Below are positions 27,316-36,954 of a DNA stretch of 43,747 nucleotides, piece by piece. A program made the translations under genes and the position numbers. Position 1 is the first letter of the stretch. Every line of letters begins with the position of its first letter. The notes under the pieces were generated by a model that ran no database searches, was not told where the DNA came from, and saw only the letters and a program-made list of their open reading frames with translations. Source of the stretch: CAZFUY01 sp964522445 (lineage in GTDB: Bacteria; Pseudomonadota; Gammaproteobacteria; SZUA-229); the NCBI GenBank assembly GCA_964522445.1, contig CAZFUY010000008.1:1-43747 (forward strand). The letters run 5' to 3'.

Positions 27316-28635
27316 TTAACCCTCATTTGAAAATGATGAAGTGAAATACAATATTTTTGATTTCGCCTGTAATAAATCTATGGTAATACGCATGTTATCC
27401 AGCAAAGCATTTAAGCTATCAATATGGGCACGCATAACATCTGCAAAATCACCTCTATCTGATTGATAGGCTAATAAAGCAGCCTCTGCCTGCTGTTTTG
27501 CCTGTGGCAATAGCAGAGTCTGATAAAGTTTATAACGTTTCTGAATTTGGTTTTTATTTGAGTATTCCTGCTGAAGAGATGACATTAACTCCCTTAACAT
27601 TTCAATTCGCTTATCTTTTAAGCTTTGATTCTTATATTCTTTAGACAATAATTTTTTATCCTGTCGTTTAGCAGAAAATATAGGCAAATCAATTGATGCA
27701 CCCAGCGATATTAAATCAGATCGTTCAATACCATCAGGGCGATCTTCACGATAACTGTAGCTAACATTAAGCCCCCAGCCTGGCTTATAACTTTCTTTAA
27801 TAATTTCAATATCGTGATGACTTGCTTCAATTTTCTGGTCTATTTCTTTAATTACAGGATGTTTAAGAAACTGTTTAACCAGAGCATCTTCCTGCTCATA
27901 AATATTTTCATATTTTTCTGCATCAGATAGTTCAGGTAATTCTTTTTCTAAAACCAGCTTGCTGTTTTTAATACCAATCCAACGAGCCATCTTATAACGC
28001 TGGGCTTTAATTTTTCTATTAATTCTTACAATACGATCATCAAGTCGACTAAGTTCTAATTGTGCATGAATTAAGTCCTGTTGATTATTTTTTCCTACCG
28101 AGAAAAGTGATTTAACAATATCAGTTAGTTGAGAAAATAATTTCTTATTTTCTGAAATAGTTTTTTTAGCCTGCTCAAGATAATATATTTCAAGATACAT
28201 CAGCCTAACGTTTTTTATGATCGTTAATTTTCGCTGCTCTTTTTTCTCACGAATAGCCGATGCCTGCTTCTCAACTTTCTGCTGTTTTATATCCAGCGTA
28301 TTGCCTGCTGGAAAACGCTGACTAATACCCACTTTAATTTGAGTCATATTCTCCTGATCCAGGTCATATGAATCAGTGGGAAGATTAAGCAAACCTAGCT
28401 GTAATTTAGGATCAGGCAACTGACTTTCAGCAATCGCACTTTCAGATAACGAACGAGCCTGCCAGTCCTGACTTGAAATACCAGGCTCATTTTTAAGCGC
28501 AAGGTATTCCGCTCTTTCAATCGTAAGAACTGTAGTATCTGTTGTTTTACCAGCAGCCAGTAAAGCCTGACCTGGCATTAGTAAGCCAGCACATAATATA
28601 AGACTGGATATTGTATTTATTGAGCCAATAGACAT
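27316..28635 (-). CDS. cusC: CusC-like TolC-family outer-membrane channel
   Basis: 439 residues from the ATG at 28635 (aggtg ribosome site; a GTG at 28644 is less likely). Signal peptide through QALLA. The body is alpha-helical in two repeats as in outer-membrane efflux proteins, with YLALKNEPGISSQDW near the start, PDPKLQLGLLNLP, and LLAYQSDRGDFADVMRAHID near the end. It forms the exit duct for CusBA. First gene of cusCBA; divergent from cusRS. Confidence 0.88.
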   Translation of the reverse strand: MSIGSINTISSLILCAGLLMPGQALLAAGKTTDTTVLTIERAEYLALKNEPGISSQDWQARSLSESAIAESQLPDPKLQLGLLNLPTDSYDLDQENMTQIKVGISQRFPAGNTLDIKQQKVEKQASAIREKKEQRKLTIIKNVRLMYLEIYYLEQAKKTISENKKLFSQLTDIVKSLFSVGKNNQQDLIHAQLELSRLDDRIVRINRKIKAQRYKMARWIGIKNSKLVLEKELPELSDAEKYENIYEQEDALVKQFLKHPVIKEIDQKIEASHHDIEIIKESYKPGWGLNVSYSYREDRPDGIERSDLISLGASIDLPIFSAKRQDKKLLSKEYKNQSLKDKRIEMLRELMSSLQQEYSNKNQIQKRYKLYQTLLLPQAKQQAEAALLAYQSDRGDFADVMRAHIDSLNALLDNMRITIDLLQAKSKILYFTSSFSNEG

Positions 28636-28725
28636 ATAAAGCACCTAAATTAAAGAAATTAATAACTTTCTTTTTCTAATATTGTTGTATGCTACTCTTT
28701 AATGAATAACGGTGGGCTTGCATAC

Positions 28726-28745
28726 ACATTAAATATATTTAATGT
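28726..28745. promoter_or_regulatory. 20-bp perfect palindrome, candidate CusR operator
   Basis: ACATTAAATATATTTAATGT, a perfect dyad in the 184-base divergent spacer between cusC and cusR. Immediately left of it lies a wider inverted pair GTATGC (28687-28692) and GCATAC (28720-28725). It is well placed for a response regulator that controls both directions. It does not match the E. coli CusR box, so the assignment rests on position and symmetry. Confidence 0.5.
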
Positions 28746-28819
28746 TATGAAACCTTACATATCTTATGGCAATAAATATAATAATGAATAGTAAAGCAGC
28801 CAAAGACTAAAAAATAAAT

Positions 28820-29509
28820 ATGCGCATATTACTAATTGAAGATGACCAGCACGTAGCTAATTTTATTATCAAAGGGCTAACTGAAAACAACCATGTTGTT
28901 GATCATCAGGCAGATGGAAAAGATGGTCTATTCCTTGCCACAACAGAATCTTATGATGTATTGATTATTGACAGGATGCTACCCAATGTTGATGGTCTGA
29001 CTATAATACGTACTTTAAGAGCATCTAATATTAAAACCCCTGTACTTATTCTGAGCGCCCTGGCCGATGTAGAACAGAGAGTTGAGGGGCTTCAAAATGG
29101 AGCAGATGACTATCTGGTTAAGCCCTTTGCTTTTTCTGAACTTCAGGCTCGCGTTGAAATTCTTGGCAAACGTCAGTACACAGAACCCCATATAACTGAG
29201 TTTGTTGTTGCTGATTTAACACTTGATTTACTAACTCATAAAGTTAACCGCTCAGGTAATGATATAGATTTATTAGCCACCGAATATCGATTGTTAGAAT
29301 ATTTAATGCGCCATGCCGAACAGGTTATATCACGCACAATGTTATTTGAACACGTGTGGGATTATAACTTTGATCCACAGACCAATGTTATTGATGTACA
29401 TATGAGTCGGCTACGCAAGAAAATTGACAAGCCGTTTGGCAATGCACTTATTCAGACTATACGTGGAACAGGTTATGTTATTCGCCCGCCTGAAAAAATC
29501 AGCTCATAA
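28820..29509 (+). CDS. cusR: CusR-like OmpR-family response regulator
   Basis: 229 residues. Receiver domain with the acidic pair at 8-9, phosphorylated Asp at 51 (LIIDRMLP) and Lys in VKPF; OmpR/PhoB winged helix with LATEYRLLEYLMRHAEQVIS, VWDYNFDPQTNVIDVHMSRL and a closing TIRGTGYVI. It is transcribed away from cusCBA and overlaps the kinase gene, the standard cusRS arrangement, so it should respond to periplasmic copper or silver. Confidence 0.9.
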   Translation: MRILLIEDDQHVANFIIKGLTENNHVVDHQADGKDGLFLATTESYDVLIIDRMLPNVDGLTIIRTLRASNIKTPVLILSALADVEQRVEGLQNGADDYLVKPFAFSELQARVEILGKRQYTEPHITEFVVADLTLDLLTHKVNRSGNDIDLLATEYRLLEYLMRHAEQVISRTMLFEHVWDYNFDPQTNVIDVHMSRLRKKIDKPFGNALIQTIRGTGYVIRPPEKISS

Positions 29510-30854
29510 TTCAATATTAAAGTTAGTATTTTTATATTTAACTTTATTTCTAATTTCCTCAATTGTTTTATTGAGTTTTATTTACCTGTCAACTGTTACT
29601 TATATCTTTAAACAGCTGGATCACCATATTCAATATGATAGCCAGAGTCTTCAGGCACTCTACAAAACAGAAGGACATAAGCCATTAATTGATGCCATTA
29701 ATGAAAGACTAAATCAATATTCATATGATTCTATTTACCTGCTACATGATAAAAACAACAAAATACTGGCGGGGAATCTTCTAAAAATACCAGAAGATCG
29801 AAAAGAAGGCTGGCATATTATTAAATTAAAAGATTTAACACATAACTCTAATCAAAAGGAACATTCTGCAAGAATTATCATCACCGCTCTTTCTGATCAA
29901 TTAACTTTAATAAATGGCCTGGATATTGATTCAGCTCATCAGCAGGAACACATGATATTAAATAGCCTGCTAATCGGTATCGCTATTGTTCTCTTACTGG
30001 GTGCTATTGGTGGTTTTATTATTGGTATTACTACAGTCAGAAAAATAAATGTCATCAATCAGGCTATCGAGGAAATCAGGGATGGTGATCTTTCCATACG
30101 CATACCATCAAAGGGAACAGATGATGAATATGATCTGCTTTCAGAAAATATCAATCAGATGCTTGATCAAATTCAGAAGCTTATGGCCGGTATAAAAAAC
30201 ATCTCAAATAATATTGCTCACGACCTTCGAACACCACTAGCACGACTGCGCAGCCAGCTGGAAACAATACAAAGTAACTCAAAAGAGTATGATAATGCCG
30301 ATATAGCAGATGCTATTGCTGAAACAGATAATCTCCTGTCAACATTTAATGCACTGTTGCGTATTAATAATGTTGAGAGTGGATCACAAAGACTACATTT
30401 CTCCGAAATTAATATAACGAAGCTACTGGAAGATATAATAAGTTTTTATGAGCCTGTTGCGGCTAACAACCATGTCAGGATAAAACTATATGCAAAAGAA
30501 AATATTAAATTCACTGGTGATCGTGACATGCTATCTCAGATAGTTGCAAATTTACTGGATAACGCAATTAAATATTCACCTGAAAAAACAGATATTATCG
30601 TTAAGTCAAATTTAATAACAGTCAATAATATTAAAACACTTGAAATATGTATAAGTGATAATGGTGTTGGAATTCCTGACAATGAAAAAACAAAAGTATT
30701 TGATTTATTCTACCGCTCAGAAAAACACAGAGATCACAAAGGTAATGGCTTAGGATTAAGTCTGGTGAATGCTATTATATCTCTGCATCATGGAAAAATA
30801 AGTCTTGAAGATAACAACCCTGGATTAACTGTCCGCATTCACCTGCCGATATAA
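29475..30854 (+). CDS. cusS: CusS-like sensor histidine kinase
   Basis: 459 residues from the ATG at 29475, which lies inside the end of cusR (35-base overlap); no better in-frame start exists before the first membrane helix. Membrane helices at about 15-40 and 163-186 flank a periplasmic sensor of some 120 residues, then HAMP, the phosphoacceptor H249 (NNIAHDLRTPLARL), the N box NLLDNAIKYSPE, DNGVGIPDNE and GNGLGLSLV. It ends seven bases before the convergent LCIB-like gene. Confidence 0.88.
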   Translation: MLFARLKKSAHNSILKLVFLYLTLFLISSIVLLSFIYLSTVTYIFKQLDHHIQYDSQSLQALYKTEGHKPLIDAINERLNQYSYDSIYLLHDKNNKILAGNLLKIPEDRKEGWHIIKLKDLTHNSNQKEHSARIIITALSDQLTLINGLDIDSAHQQEHMILNSLLIGIAIVLLLGAIGGFIIGITTVRKINVINQAIEEIRDGDLSIRIPSKGTDDEYDLLSENINQMLDQIQKLMAGIKNISNNIAHDLRTPLARLRSQLETIQSNSKEYDNADIADAIAETDNLLSTFNALLRINNVESGSQRLHFSEINITKLLEDIISFYEPVAANNHVRIKLYAKENIKFTGDRDMLSQIVANLLDNAIKYSPEKTDIIVKSNLITVNNIKTLEICISDNGVGIPDNEKTKVFDLFYRSEKHRDHKGNGLGLSLVNAIISLHHGKISLEDNNPGLTVRIHLPI

Positions 30855-30861
30855 ATAGTAA

Positions 30862-32025
30862 TCATATTGGCAAATGAATCTCCTGCACTTTTTCCATTTC
30901 ACTAATAGCCGATTCCAGATTAACTCTATCTGGATTATCAACAGGCTGTTGTTTTAGCTTTTGATATAATTCAGCCTGTTCCCATGTTTCATAACTGCCA
31001 TCTACATTCTGTATATAGCCCGCCCAGGGAATAAATTTAGTTAATGGAAAAAGTTGACCTTCACTGGGTGAAATATCAACATTGAGTCCAGATATAAACA
31101 TTACCTTTTTACCACAATAAGCATTTTCCTGAACAACAGTACGAAATGCACGATCAAACTCCACCTGGGTATTAACCTGTGCTGCCGTTAGTGCAGGCCA
31201 TTTTGAGGTTACTATATAAGGCATAACATCAATCAGATTACGCTCAAGATGATCACGCCCTTCATCATGATGACTAATAGTACGATGGTAATAAAATAAA
31301 TCTGGATGCAGCCTGTCACCTATCGCCTCACCATGACCACTTTTCCATTCATAGTGATCAACATAATGATTATCCAGATATTTAATTAATGCCGGTGTTG
31401 CTGAAAATATTTTTGATGTACTGAGCGCCCCAATAGCAACTGGCTTGCCCTGAGTATCCATATCCAGTATGTCATTAAGCTTAAGCAATAATCCCTGATC
31501 TCGATCAGTGTGTAATAATGAGTTATCAATAATTACCTGCTTTTTTCCATTTTCATCTTTACGTAGATGAATATTTTTTCTGGCAAAGTTATATTCATTA
31601 ATATACCAGTCCAGAGCGCCACATATTTTTCCACAATTAGCGGTCTGATTTTTCTTTTCAGTTTGCAGGCGACGGTATATACCAAACTGCTGTGTTTGCG
31701 GATCAAAACCAACATGGCTTGCCTGAATAATAACCAGATCTTTACCATGATGCGCATGAGGTCCATGGCGATCCGTAGCAACAACTCCACCAACCAGACC
31801 ATGATTAAATGGAAATGTACCAAAATGTTTAGCCATTAAAATAATGGGGTAACCCTGGCTTTCATCTGAACAGAATGCTCTTGACGGCATAATTTTACCT
31901 CGCTCAAATCCCAGCGAAACAACCAGATTGTAAAGGCGAGGTATAAACTGACTATAACGCATAGCCACCTCAGACATATGGAAAGCGCCCAACAGCCCTG
32001 TAACGGACCCACTAGTAACATACAT
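30862..32025 (-). CDS. LCIB-family (beta-carbonic anhydrase-like) protein
   Basis: 387 residues, ATG at 32025 with a gagg ribosome site. The pattern FCSDE (C52), then HGLVGGVV...SHVGF (H104) and TANCGKICGAL (C131) lines up with the LCRDE, GLGGVL...PHIAI and SCACGAL segments of the algal limiting-CO2-inducible LCIB/LCIC proteins, which have a beta-carbonic anhydrase fold with Cys-His-Cys zinc ligands. The Cys-x-Asp element is kept. LCIB members take part in CO2 recapture or hydration. The family call is from remembered motifs, not a search. The context (alpha-carbonic anhydrase, SulP and SLC13 transporters upstream on the same strand) supports an inorganic carbon role. The C-terminal 120 residues show no known motif. 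Last gene of the unit. Confidence 0.65.
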   Translation of the reverse strand: MYVTSGSVTGLLGAFHMSEVAMRYSQFIPRLYNLVVSLGFERGKIMPSRAFCSDESQGYPIILMAKHFGTFPFNHGLVGGVVATDRHGPHAHHGKDLVIIQASHVGFDPQTQQFGIYRRLQTEKKNQTANCGKICGALDWYINEYNFARKNIHLRKDENGKKQVIIDNSLLHTDRDQGLLLKLNDILDMDTQGKPVAIGALSTSKIFSATPALIKYLDNHYVDHYEWKSGHGEAIGDRLHPDLFYYHRTISHHDEGRDHLERNLIDVMPYIVTSKWPALTAAQVNTQVEFDRAFRTVVQENAYCGKKVMFISGLNVDISPSEGQLFPLTKFIPWAGYIQNVDGSYETWEQAELYQKLKQQPVDNPDRVNLESAISEMEKVQEIHLPI

Positions 32026-32153
32026 ATAAAAAAGCCTCTTATTAAGCCTGCAAATAACGCATTTAATTTTAAGCTTACTATATAAGAAATGTAATCACCT
32101 GGAAACCAGCATGATCCTGGAAAAATCAGCTGGGCACAAAAAGGATGTGCAAA

Positions 32154-33554
32154 TTATTGATTTGAATATTTTTTATATGCAGAAACAAGAGAGTTGAGTA
32201 TATATTCATTAAAACGATTATTATCAACTTTAAGATAAATAACACCTTCATCAGCAGCAAAGAACGATTCTTTTACCCCCGCGATAGTTTTAATTTGATT
32301 AGCTAATTTATGGGCGGTTACATGCTGCAATTCTTTAACTCGAACAATATGTGAACGTAAACTAATGGGAGGTTGCATGCTAATAGCAAAAACAAACCAG
32401 ATTATGACGCTTATACCACACAATATAAATACAGCTGTCAGGCTATATTCACCAATAACCCAACCACCCAGGCCACCACCTAAAAATGCTCCCATAAACT
32501 GTGAGCTACTGTAAAAACCCATCGCAGTACCCTTACTGTCAGCAGGCACTGTCTTTGAGACCAGTGATGGCAACATCGCCTCCAGTGTATTGAAAGCAAT
32601 AAAAAAGAACGCCAGAAATGGAATGATTTGATAAAGGTTATTATTAAATTGAGACAAACCAAATTCAGCCACTAGCAACATAAAAATAGCGCTGATAAAA
32701 ATAATTTTTTGATAATGTTTTTTTTCTGCAAGAAAAATAAGGGGCACCATGCCTGCTACACCAATTAACAGAACCAGTAAATATATCCACCAGTGTTCAG
32801 CCGAAGGAATACCCAACCTATTTTGCAGAACCAGAGGTAAAGCAACAAAATTAGCTGTGATAATTAAATGCAATGTTAATATACCCAGATCTAATCGTAA
32901 TAGCTGAGTATTAGACAGCACCCGTTTAAATTGTCTTAATACAGGTTCTTTTTTTTGGTGAAAGCAACTAACCTCAGGTGTTGGCACCCAGAAACCCGTA
33001 ATAAAAATGCCTGATAAGGCCAGCAATCCTGTTAGCCAGAATATGCCGGGAACATTAATCAGGCCATAAAGAACCGGGCCAATAATTAAAGCCAGTGTAA
33101 AAGACATGCCAATACTGCCACCAAAAATAGCCATGGCTTTTGAACGATGTTCATCACGTGTCAGATCTGCCAGCAAAGCCATAACAGCCGCCGCTATAGC
33201 GCCTGCTCCCTGCAGAGCCCGGCCTGCAATAACACCCCAGATACTGGTAGAAAGAGCGGCAAGCACACTGCCTGCCGCAAAGACCAACAGCCCAATAATA
33301 ATAATTTTTTTACGCCCAATACGATCAGACAACATACCAAAAGGTATTTGTAATAAAGCCTGTGTTAATCCATAAGCTCCTATTGCTATACCCGTTAAAA
33401 ACGGTGTATTGCCTTCTAGCTGGTGCGCATAAAGTGAAAACACGGGCAATATCATAAACAGACCCAGCATGCGCAAAGAAAACAGTGTTCCAAGAGACAC
33501 AGCAGCCCGACGCTCTATTGAGGTCATTTTATGGTTAGTATTCATATCAGACAT
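32154..33554 (-). CDS. yajR: YajR-like MFS transporter
   Basis: 466 residues, 12 membrane helices. The start of the membrane domain (ERRAAVSLGTLFSLRMLGLF) and motif A (GMLSDRIGRKK), followed by GRALQGAGAIAAAVMALLADLTR, read like E. coli YajR. After helix 12, residues about 395-466 (ELQHVTAHKLANQIKTIAGV ... VDNNRFNEYIL) form a small ferredoxin-like cytoplasmic domain equivalent to the YAM domain of YajR. Substrate not known. It is 18 bases downstream of the carbonic anhydrase gene and 128 bases upstream of the LCIB-like gene, in the same direction. Confidence 0.88.
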   Translation of the reverse strand: MSDMNTNHKMTSIERRAAVSLGTLFSLRMLGLFMILPVFSLYAHQLEGNTPFLTGIAIGAYGLTQALLQIPFGMLSDRIGRKKIIIIGLLVFAAGSVLAALSTSIWGVIAGRALQGAGAIAAAVMALLADLTRDEHRSKAMAIFGGSIGMSFTLALIIGPVLYGLINVPGIFWLTGLLALSGIFITGFWVPTPEVSCFHQKKEPVLRQFKRVLSNTQLLRLDLGILTLHLIITANFVALPLVLQNRLGIPSAEHWWIYLLVLLIGVAGMVPLIFLAEKKHYQKIIFISAIFMLLVAEFGLSQFNNNLYQIIPFLAFFFIAFNTLEAMLPSLVSKTVPADSKGTAMGFYSSSQFMGAFLGGGLGGWVIGEYSLTAVFILCGISVIIWFVFAISMQPPISLRSHIVRVKELQHVTAHKLANQIKTIAGVKESFFAADEGVIYLKVDNNRFNEYILNSLVSAYKKYSNQ

Positions 33555-33572
33555 AAAAGTTAGTCATAAAAA

Positions 33573-34313
33573 TTATTGTAAAACAGTTCTCGCATTTAAC
33601 GCCTGTAAGGGACGATTATTAGCATGATGCATAGCATGTTTGAATTTTTCAATCTGCTCTTTAGATGCACTAACACTTTCTTTAATTACAGCCCAGGTAA
33701 CACCCTCACTACAGGGTGGTGTAGTTAATGAACCATTAAAACGATAATAATTTTTGTTACCTGGCAAAAGTGATTCAGCATTTATATTTTTATTCAGCAA
33801 TATTTTAATGTTCTTTTTGGTCGGCATTTTTCTCCAGGCATTTTGCAATGTATTATTTTCACTCCCCTCTTCAAACATTAATGAAACAACAGCCAGATGA
33901 CCATCTTTATCTGCATGAACCAGATGCGCTTCCATTGGATAGGATTTTCCATTTATAGTGTTTTCGCTTGGCGCATGAAAATGAAACTGTTTAAGATCAT
34001 AACTATGACCTTCAATATTTATTGAACTGCCAGATTTGTAATTTACCTGTATTGTATGACCATTATTTAGTATCTGGTTACCACCACTTAGGTAGTTAAA
34101 TTTTATGGGTGATAAATTTGCATCTATAAACCCGGTTAAATTAACAGGCGACTGATTTTTTCCACTGGAACATACTGAATAATCCGCATTAAGATCAGAC
34201 CAGTGCTGTGGACCATTTCCGCCCGAATAACCCCAGTGCGAACTTTGATTTGCCATAACAGGCGCTGTAAAACACAAGCCCGTTAAGGTGAGTAGAATTA
34301 ATTTCTTCTTCAT
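33573..34313 (-). CDS. Periplasmic alpha-carbonic anhydrase
   Basis: 246 residues from the ATG at 34313 (caggag ribosome site). Signal peptide ends APVMA before NQ. Interconverts CO2 and bicarbonate in the periplasm. The zinc ligands are H111 and H113 (QFHFHAPSEN) and H130 (MEAHLVH); HWGYSG, QSPVN and the proton/CO2 pocket segment GSLTTPPCSEGV are all present, so it should be active. The two Cys (C48 of YSVCSSGKNQSP and the one in TPPC) fit the disulfide of bacterial alpha enzymes. It sits within a transporter operon with a sigma-54 promoter. Confidence 0.95.
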   Translation of the reverse strand: MKKKLILLTLTGLCFTAPVMANQSSHWGYSGGNGPQHWSDLNADYSVCSSGKNQSPVNLTGFIDANLSPIKFNYLSGGNQILNNGHTIQVNYKSGSSINIEGHSYDLKQFHFHAPSENTINGKSYPMEAHLVHADKDGHLAVVSLMFEEGSENNTLQNAWRKMPTKKNIKILLNKNINAESLLPGNKNYYRFNGSLTTPPCSEGVTWAVIKESVSASKEQIEKFKHAMHHANNRPLQALNARTVLQ

Positions 34314-34405
34314 AAAAAAATGCTCCTGAATTATCATATTAATTATTGTAGAAATAAGTTTTTTATTACCAGCACGAATATTTCATACTAGTGATAATCT
34401 TTTAA

Positions 34406-34915
34406 TCAGGCGACCATTCCATCAGCCACCATATGCACATAAGGTAATGTGGGCTGTTTTTTACAGGCCGATGTATTTTGATATTTCTGCCATTGTTGGC
34501 GCAAACTATCAGACTCACCACAAACTAAACATAAGATATCTTTCTGTATATGGGTGTGTTCTAAAATAACATTTAATAAACCACCACTTCGGCGGGTAAC
34601 CTGAAAATCGATATTGGCACTAAAAAGTGACGAAACAATTGAATGCATAACTTCTTTGCAGTGTTTAGACTCACTGGAATAAAGCACTTCTAATAATGCG
34701 CCTTCACGTTGAGCAAACTCAATACTAAAATTTAGAGCATTTTGCTGAATATTTTCATTAGTCGCATAAACGATACGTTTACTATTTACTGAAGAAGATG
34801 AAGCCTGATTCATTTCTATTAGTTTTGTTTCATGAGGTCTCATCTCACCCAGATATTGCATAGACAGGCCATTGCCCATCGTTTTAAAAATATCTTTTAT
34901 AATATTCCAGTGCAT
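34406..34915 (-). CDS. Usp-like small protein (second copy)
   Basis: 169 residues, 24 bases after the SLC13 gene, with an agga ribosome site. The first 35 residues are a helical lead with LGEMRPHETKLIEM; then a universal-stress-type alpha/beta fold is suggested by RIVYATNENIQQNALNFSIE, ALLEVLYSS and ILCLVCGES. The Usp ATP-binding glycine motif is not seen. It resembles the protein at 38759-39325 in layout (the lead there reads AGEFMSRSDKLKFL). Role unknown; a soluble partner of the neighbouring transporter is a reasonable guess. Confidence 0.6.
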   Translation of the reverse strand: MHWNIIKDIFKTMGNGLSMQYLGEMRPHETKLIEMNQASSSSVNSKRIVYATNENIQQNALNFSIEFAQREGALLEVLYSSESKHCKEVMHSIVSSLFSANIDFQVTRRSGGLLNVILEHTHIQKDILCLVCGESDSLRQQWQKYQNTSACKKQPTLPYVHMVADGMVA

Positions 34916-34939
34916 AATTTTTCCTGAAACAGATTACTG

Positions 34940-36925
34940 TTAAAAAATAAGATTCATCATTAACATCATTACAACCAGAAACAGAATGGTCATAATGCTG
35001 CCTGCTTTCATAAAATCGGGCACACGATAACCTGCCGGCCCCATAATGAGAGCATTAACCTGATGAGTTGGAATAAGGAATGAGTTAGATGTTGCAATAG
35101 CAACGGTGAGCGCAAACACAGCAGGATCAGCGCCAACACCAATAGCAATATTAACGGCAAGAGGAACCAGTAATACAGTCGCGCCAACATTGGACATAAC
35201 CAGGGTAAAAAAAGTAGCCAACGCCGCAACTGATGTCTGAATAACCCAGATTGGCATATGCCCAACAACAGATAATGTTTGTTCAGCAATCCACTTTGCT
35301 GTGCCTGTGGTTTCCACAGCAAGCCCCAGAGGAATTAATGAAGCCAGTAGAAAAACTGTTTTCCAGCTGACTGCTTCATAAGCCTCTTCTACCGATAACA
35401 CACCTGATAAAATCATACCCACTGCACCTGTTAATAGCGCAATGGACAAACGTATATCAGTAAACAATACCAGCGATAAAGCAATAGTAAAAAATAATAT
35501 GGCCCAACCCAACTTTTGAGGCCGCAGGTCTTCATGAGGAAATTCTGTGGTAACAACAACAAAGTTTCGATCTTTTTTAAGTCTTGAAAGTACAGTCCAT
35601 GGTGAATGAGTAACCAATGTATCACCTGCCTGCATAATCATATCTCGTATACCATCACCTTCACGAAAAGTTTCACCATTACGATGCAGGGCAACCATGG
35701 CTATACCATAAGATTTTCTCAGCCAGACCTCACGAGCACTTTTACCAATCAAATTTGATCCAGGTGGGATAACAACTTCACCTATGCCAGACTTGGATGC
35801 AGATAAAGCATCGGCAAATGATTCAAGTTGATGCCTGCGTTTAAGTCCGTATTTTCTAACAAAAGTTTTTAAATGTTCTGGATTAGCAAGAATACCCAGC
35901 ACCATGCGATGCTGTATTTCCATGTCTCGTGCAACACCACCCGAACCAATACTAATATCATTATTTTCTTTCGCTACAGCAATAACACGAACACAATCAT
36001 CATGTTCTATATCATTCATAAGTAAACCTGCAAGAGGGCTACTATCAGGCACAAAAATTTCCTGCAATGAATAATCAATACCATAAACATCCTGAAAATA
36101 ATTCATGGTACTTGTGCCTTTATTTCCTTTATCTGTACCTGTTACCGGCAAAACAAAACGTCCCATCAGCACAAAATAAATAATGCCCGTTGCAACCAGC
36201 GCAAGACCAACAGGTGTTACTGAAAACAGACCCCAGGTATCCATCTGCTGGTCAACAGGTAATGCTTTATTGGATGTCAATATTAGATCATTGAGTAATA
36301 TAAGAGGACTTGAACCCACCATAGTTACCGTGCCACCAAGAATGGCGCAGAATCCCATCGGCATAAGCAAACGAGACATAGGCAAACCAGAGCGTGCAGA
36401 AATACGCGCAACAACAGGCAAGAATAAAGCCGCAGCACCTACGTTTTGCATAAAACTTGAAATAATACCCACTGTGCTGGAAATAATAGGAATGATTCGT
36501 GATTCACTGGTGCCACCCACATTAAGAATAAATGTAGCCACCTTTCCCATAATGCCTGTTTTATCTAAGCCCGCACCAATAATCATCACTGCAATAATAG
36601 ACATAACTGCATTACTGGAAAAACCATCAAACAGATGTTTGGTATCAACCAGTCCCTGCTCTAATCCCATAAGAGGTGCCAGCAATGAAGTTAACCCCAG
36701 CAACACCATCACTGTTGTAGCTGCCACATCCACACCCACAATTTCAAAAGCAAACAGATAAATAGTCATTAATAAAATAGCAGTAACCCATGCCACTTCA
36801 ATTGTCGGCACAACAAAAGACATTAAAATAGCAAGCACTAAAAAAATAGCGGCTGCAATCCATTGCTTTGTAGTTAGCTTACCGGTCTGTGGTATGACCT
36901 GCTCTTCATCTGCTAAAGTATTCAA
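34940..36925 (-). CDS. SLC13-family anion transporter with TrkA-C domains
   Basis: 661 residues from a TTG start at 36925; ggag stands eight bases before it and no ATG occurs in frame before the first membrane helix. About five N-terminal and five C-terminal membrane helices carry the SLC13 signatures (FMQNVGAAALFLP and a mirrored MSNVGATVLLVPLAV); between them are two TrkA-C (RCK-C) segments, the clearer one being GEVVIPPGSNLIGKSAREVW ... QAGDTLVTHSP. The family moves sulfate, dicarboxylates or related anions with sodium; RCK-C domains usually bind regulatory ligands. The operon suggests bicarbonate or sulfate. Its stop is 24 bases before the Usp-like gene and its start 29 bases after sulP. 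Confidence 0.85.
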   Translation of the reverse strand: MNTLADEEQVIPQTGKLTTKQWIAAAIFLVLAILMSFVVPTIEVAWVTAILLMTIYLFAFEIVGVDVAATTVMVLLGLTSLLAPLMGLEQGLVDTKHLFDGFSSNAVMSIIAVMIIGAGLDKTGIMGKVATFILNVGGTSESRIIPIISSTVGIISSFMQNVGAAALFLPVVARISARSGLPMSRLLMPMGFCAILGGTVTMVGSSPLILLNDLILTSNKALPVDQQMDTWGLFSVTPVGLALVATGIIYFVLMGRFVLPVTGTDKGNKGTSTMNYFQDVYGIDYSLQEIFVPDSSPLAGLLMNDIEHDDCVRVIAVAKENNDISIGSGGVARDMEIQHRMVLGILANPEHLKTFVRKYGLKRRHQLESFADALSASKSGIGEVVIPPGSNLIGKSAREVWLRKSYGIAMVALHRNGETFREGDGIRDMIMQAGDTLVTHSPWTVLSRLKKDRNFVVVTTEFPHEDLRPQKLGWAILFFTIALSLVLFTDIRLSIALLTGAVGMILSGVLSVEEAYEAVSWKTVFLLASLIPLGLAVETTGTAKWIAEQTLSVVGHMPIWVIQTSVAALATFFTLVMSNVGATVLLVPLAVNIAIGVGADPAVFALTVAIATSNSFLIPTHQVNALIMGPAGYRVPDFMKAGSIMTILFLVVMMLMMNLIF

Positions 36926-36954
36926 AGTGATGACTCCTTATTTATTATATGCAA

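Noticed and set aside
36183..36761. Rightward 192-codon open frame opposite the SLC13 gene.
   Set aside because: Antisense shadow; composition mirrors the membrane helices on the other strand.
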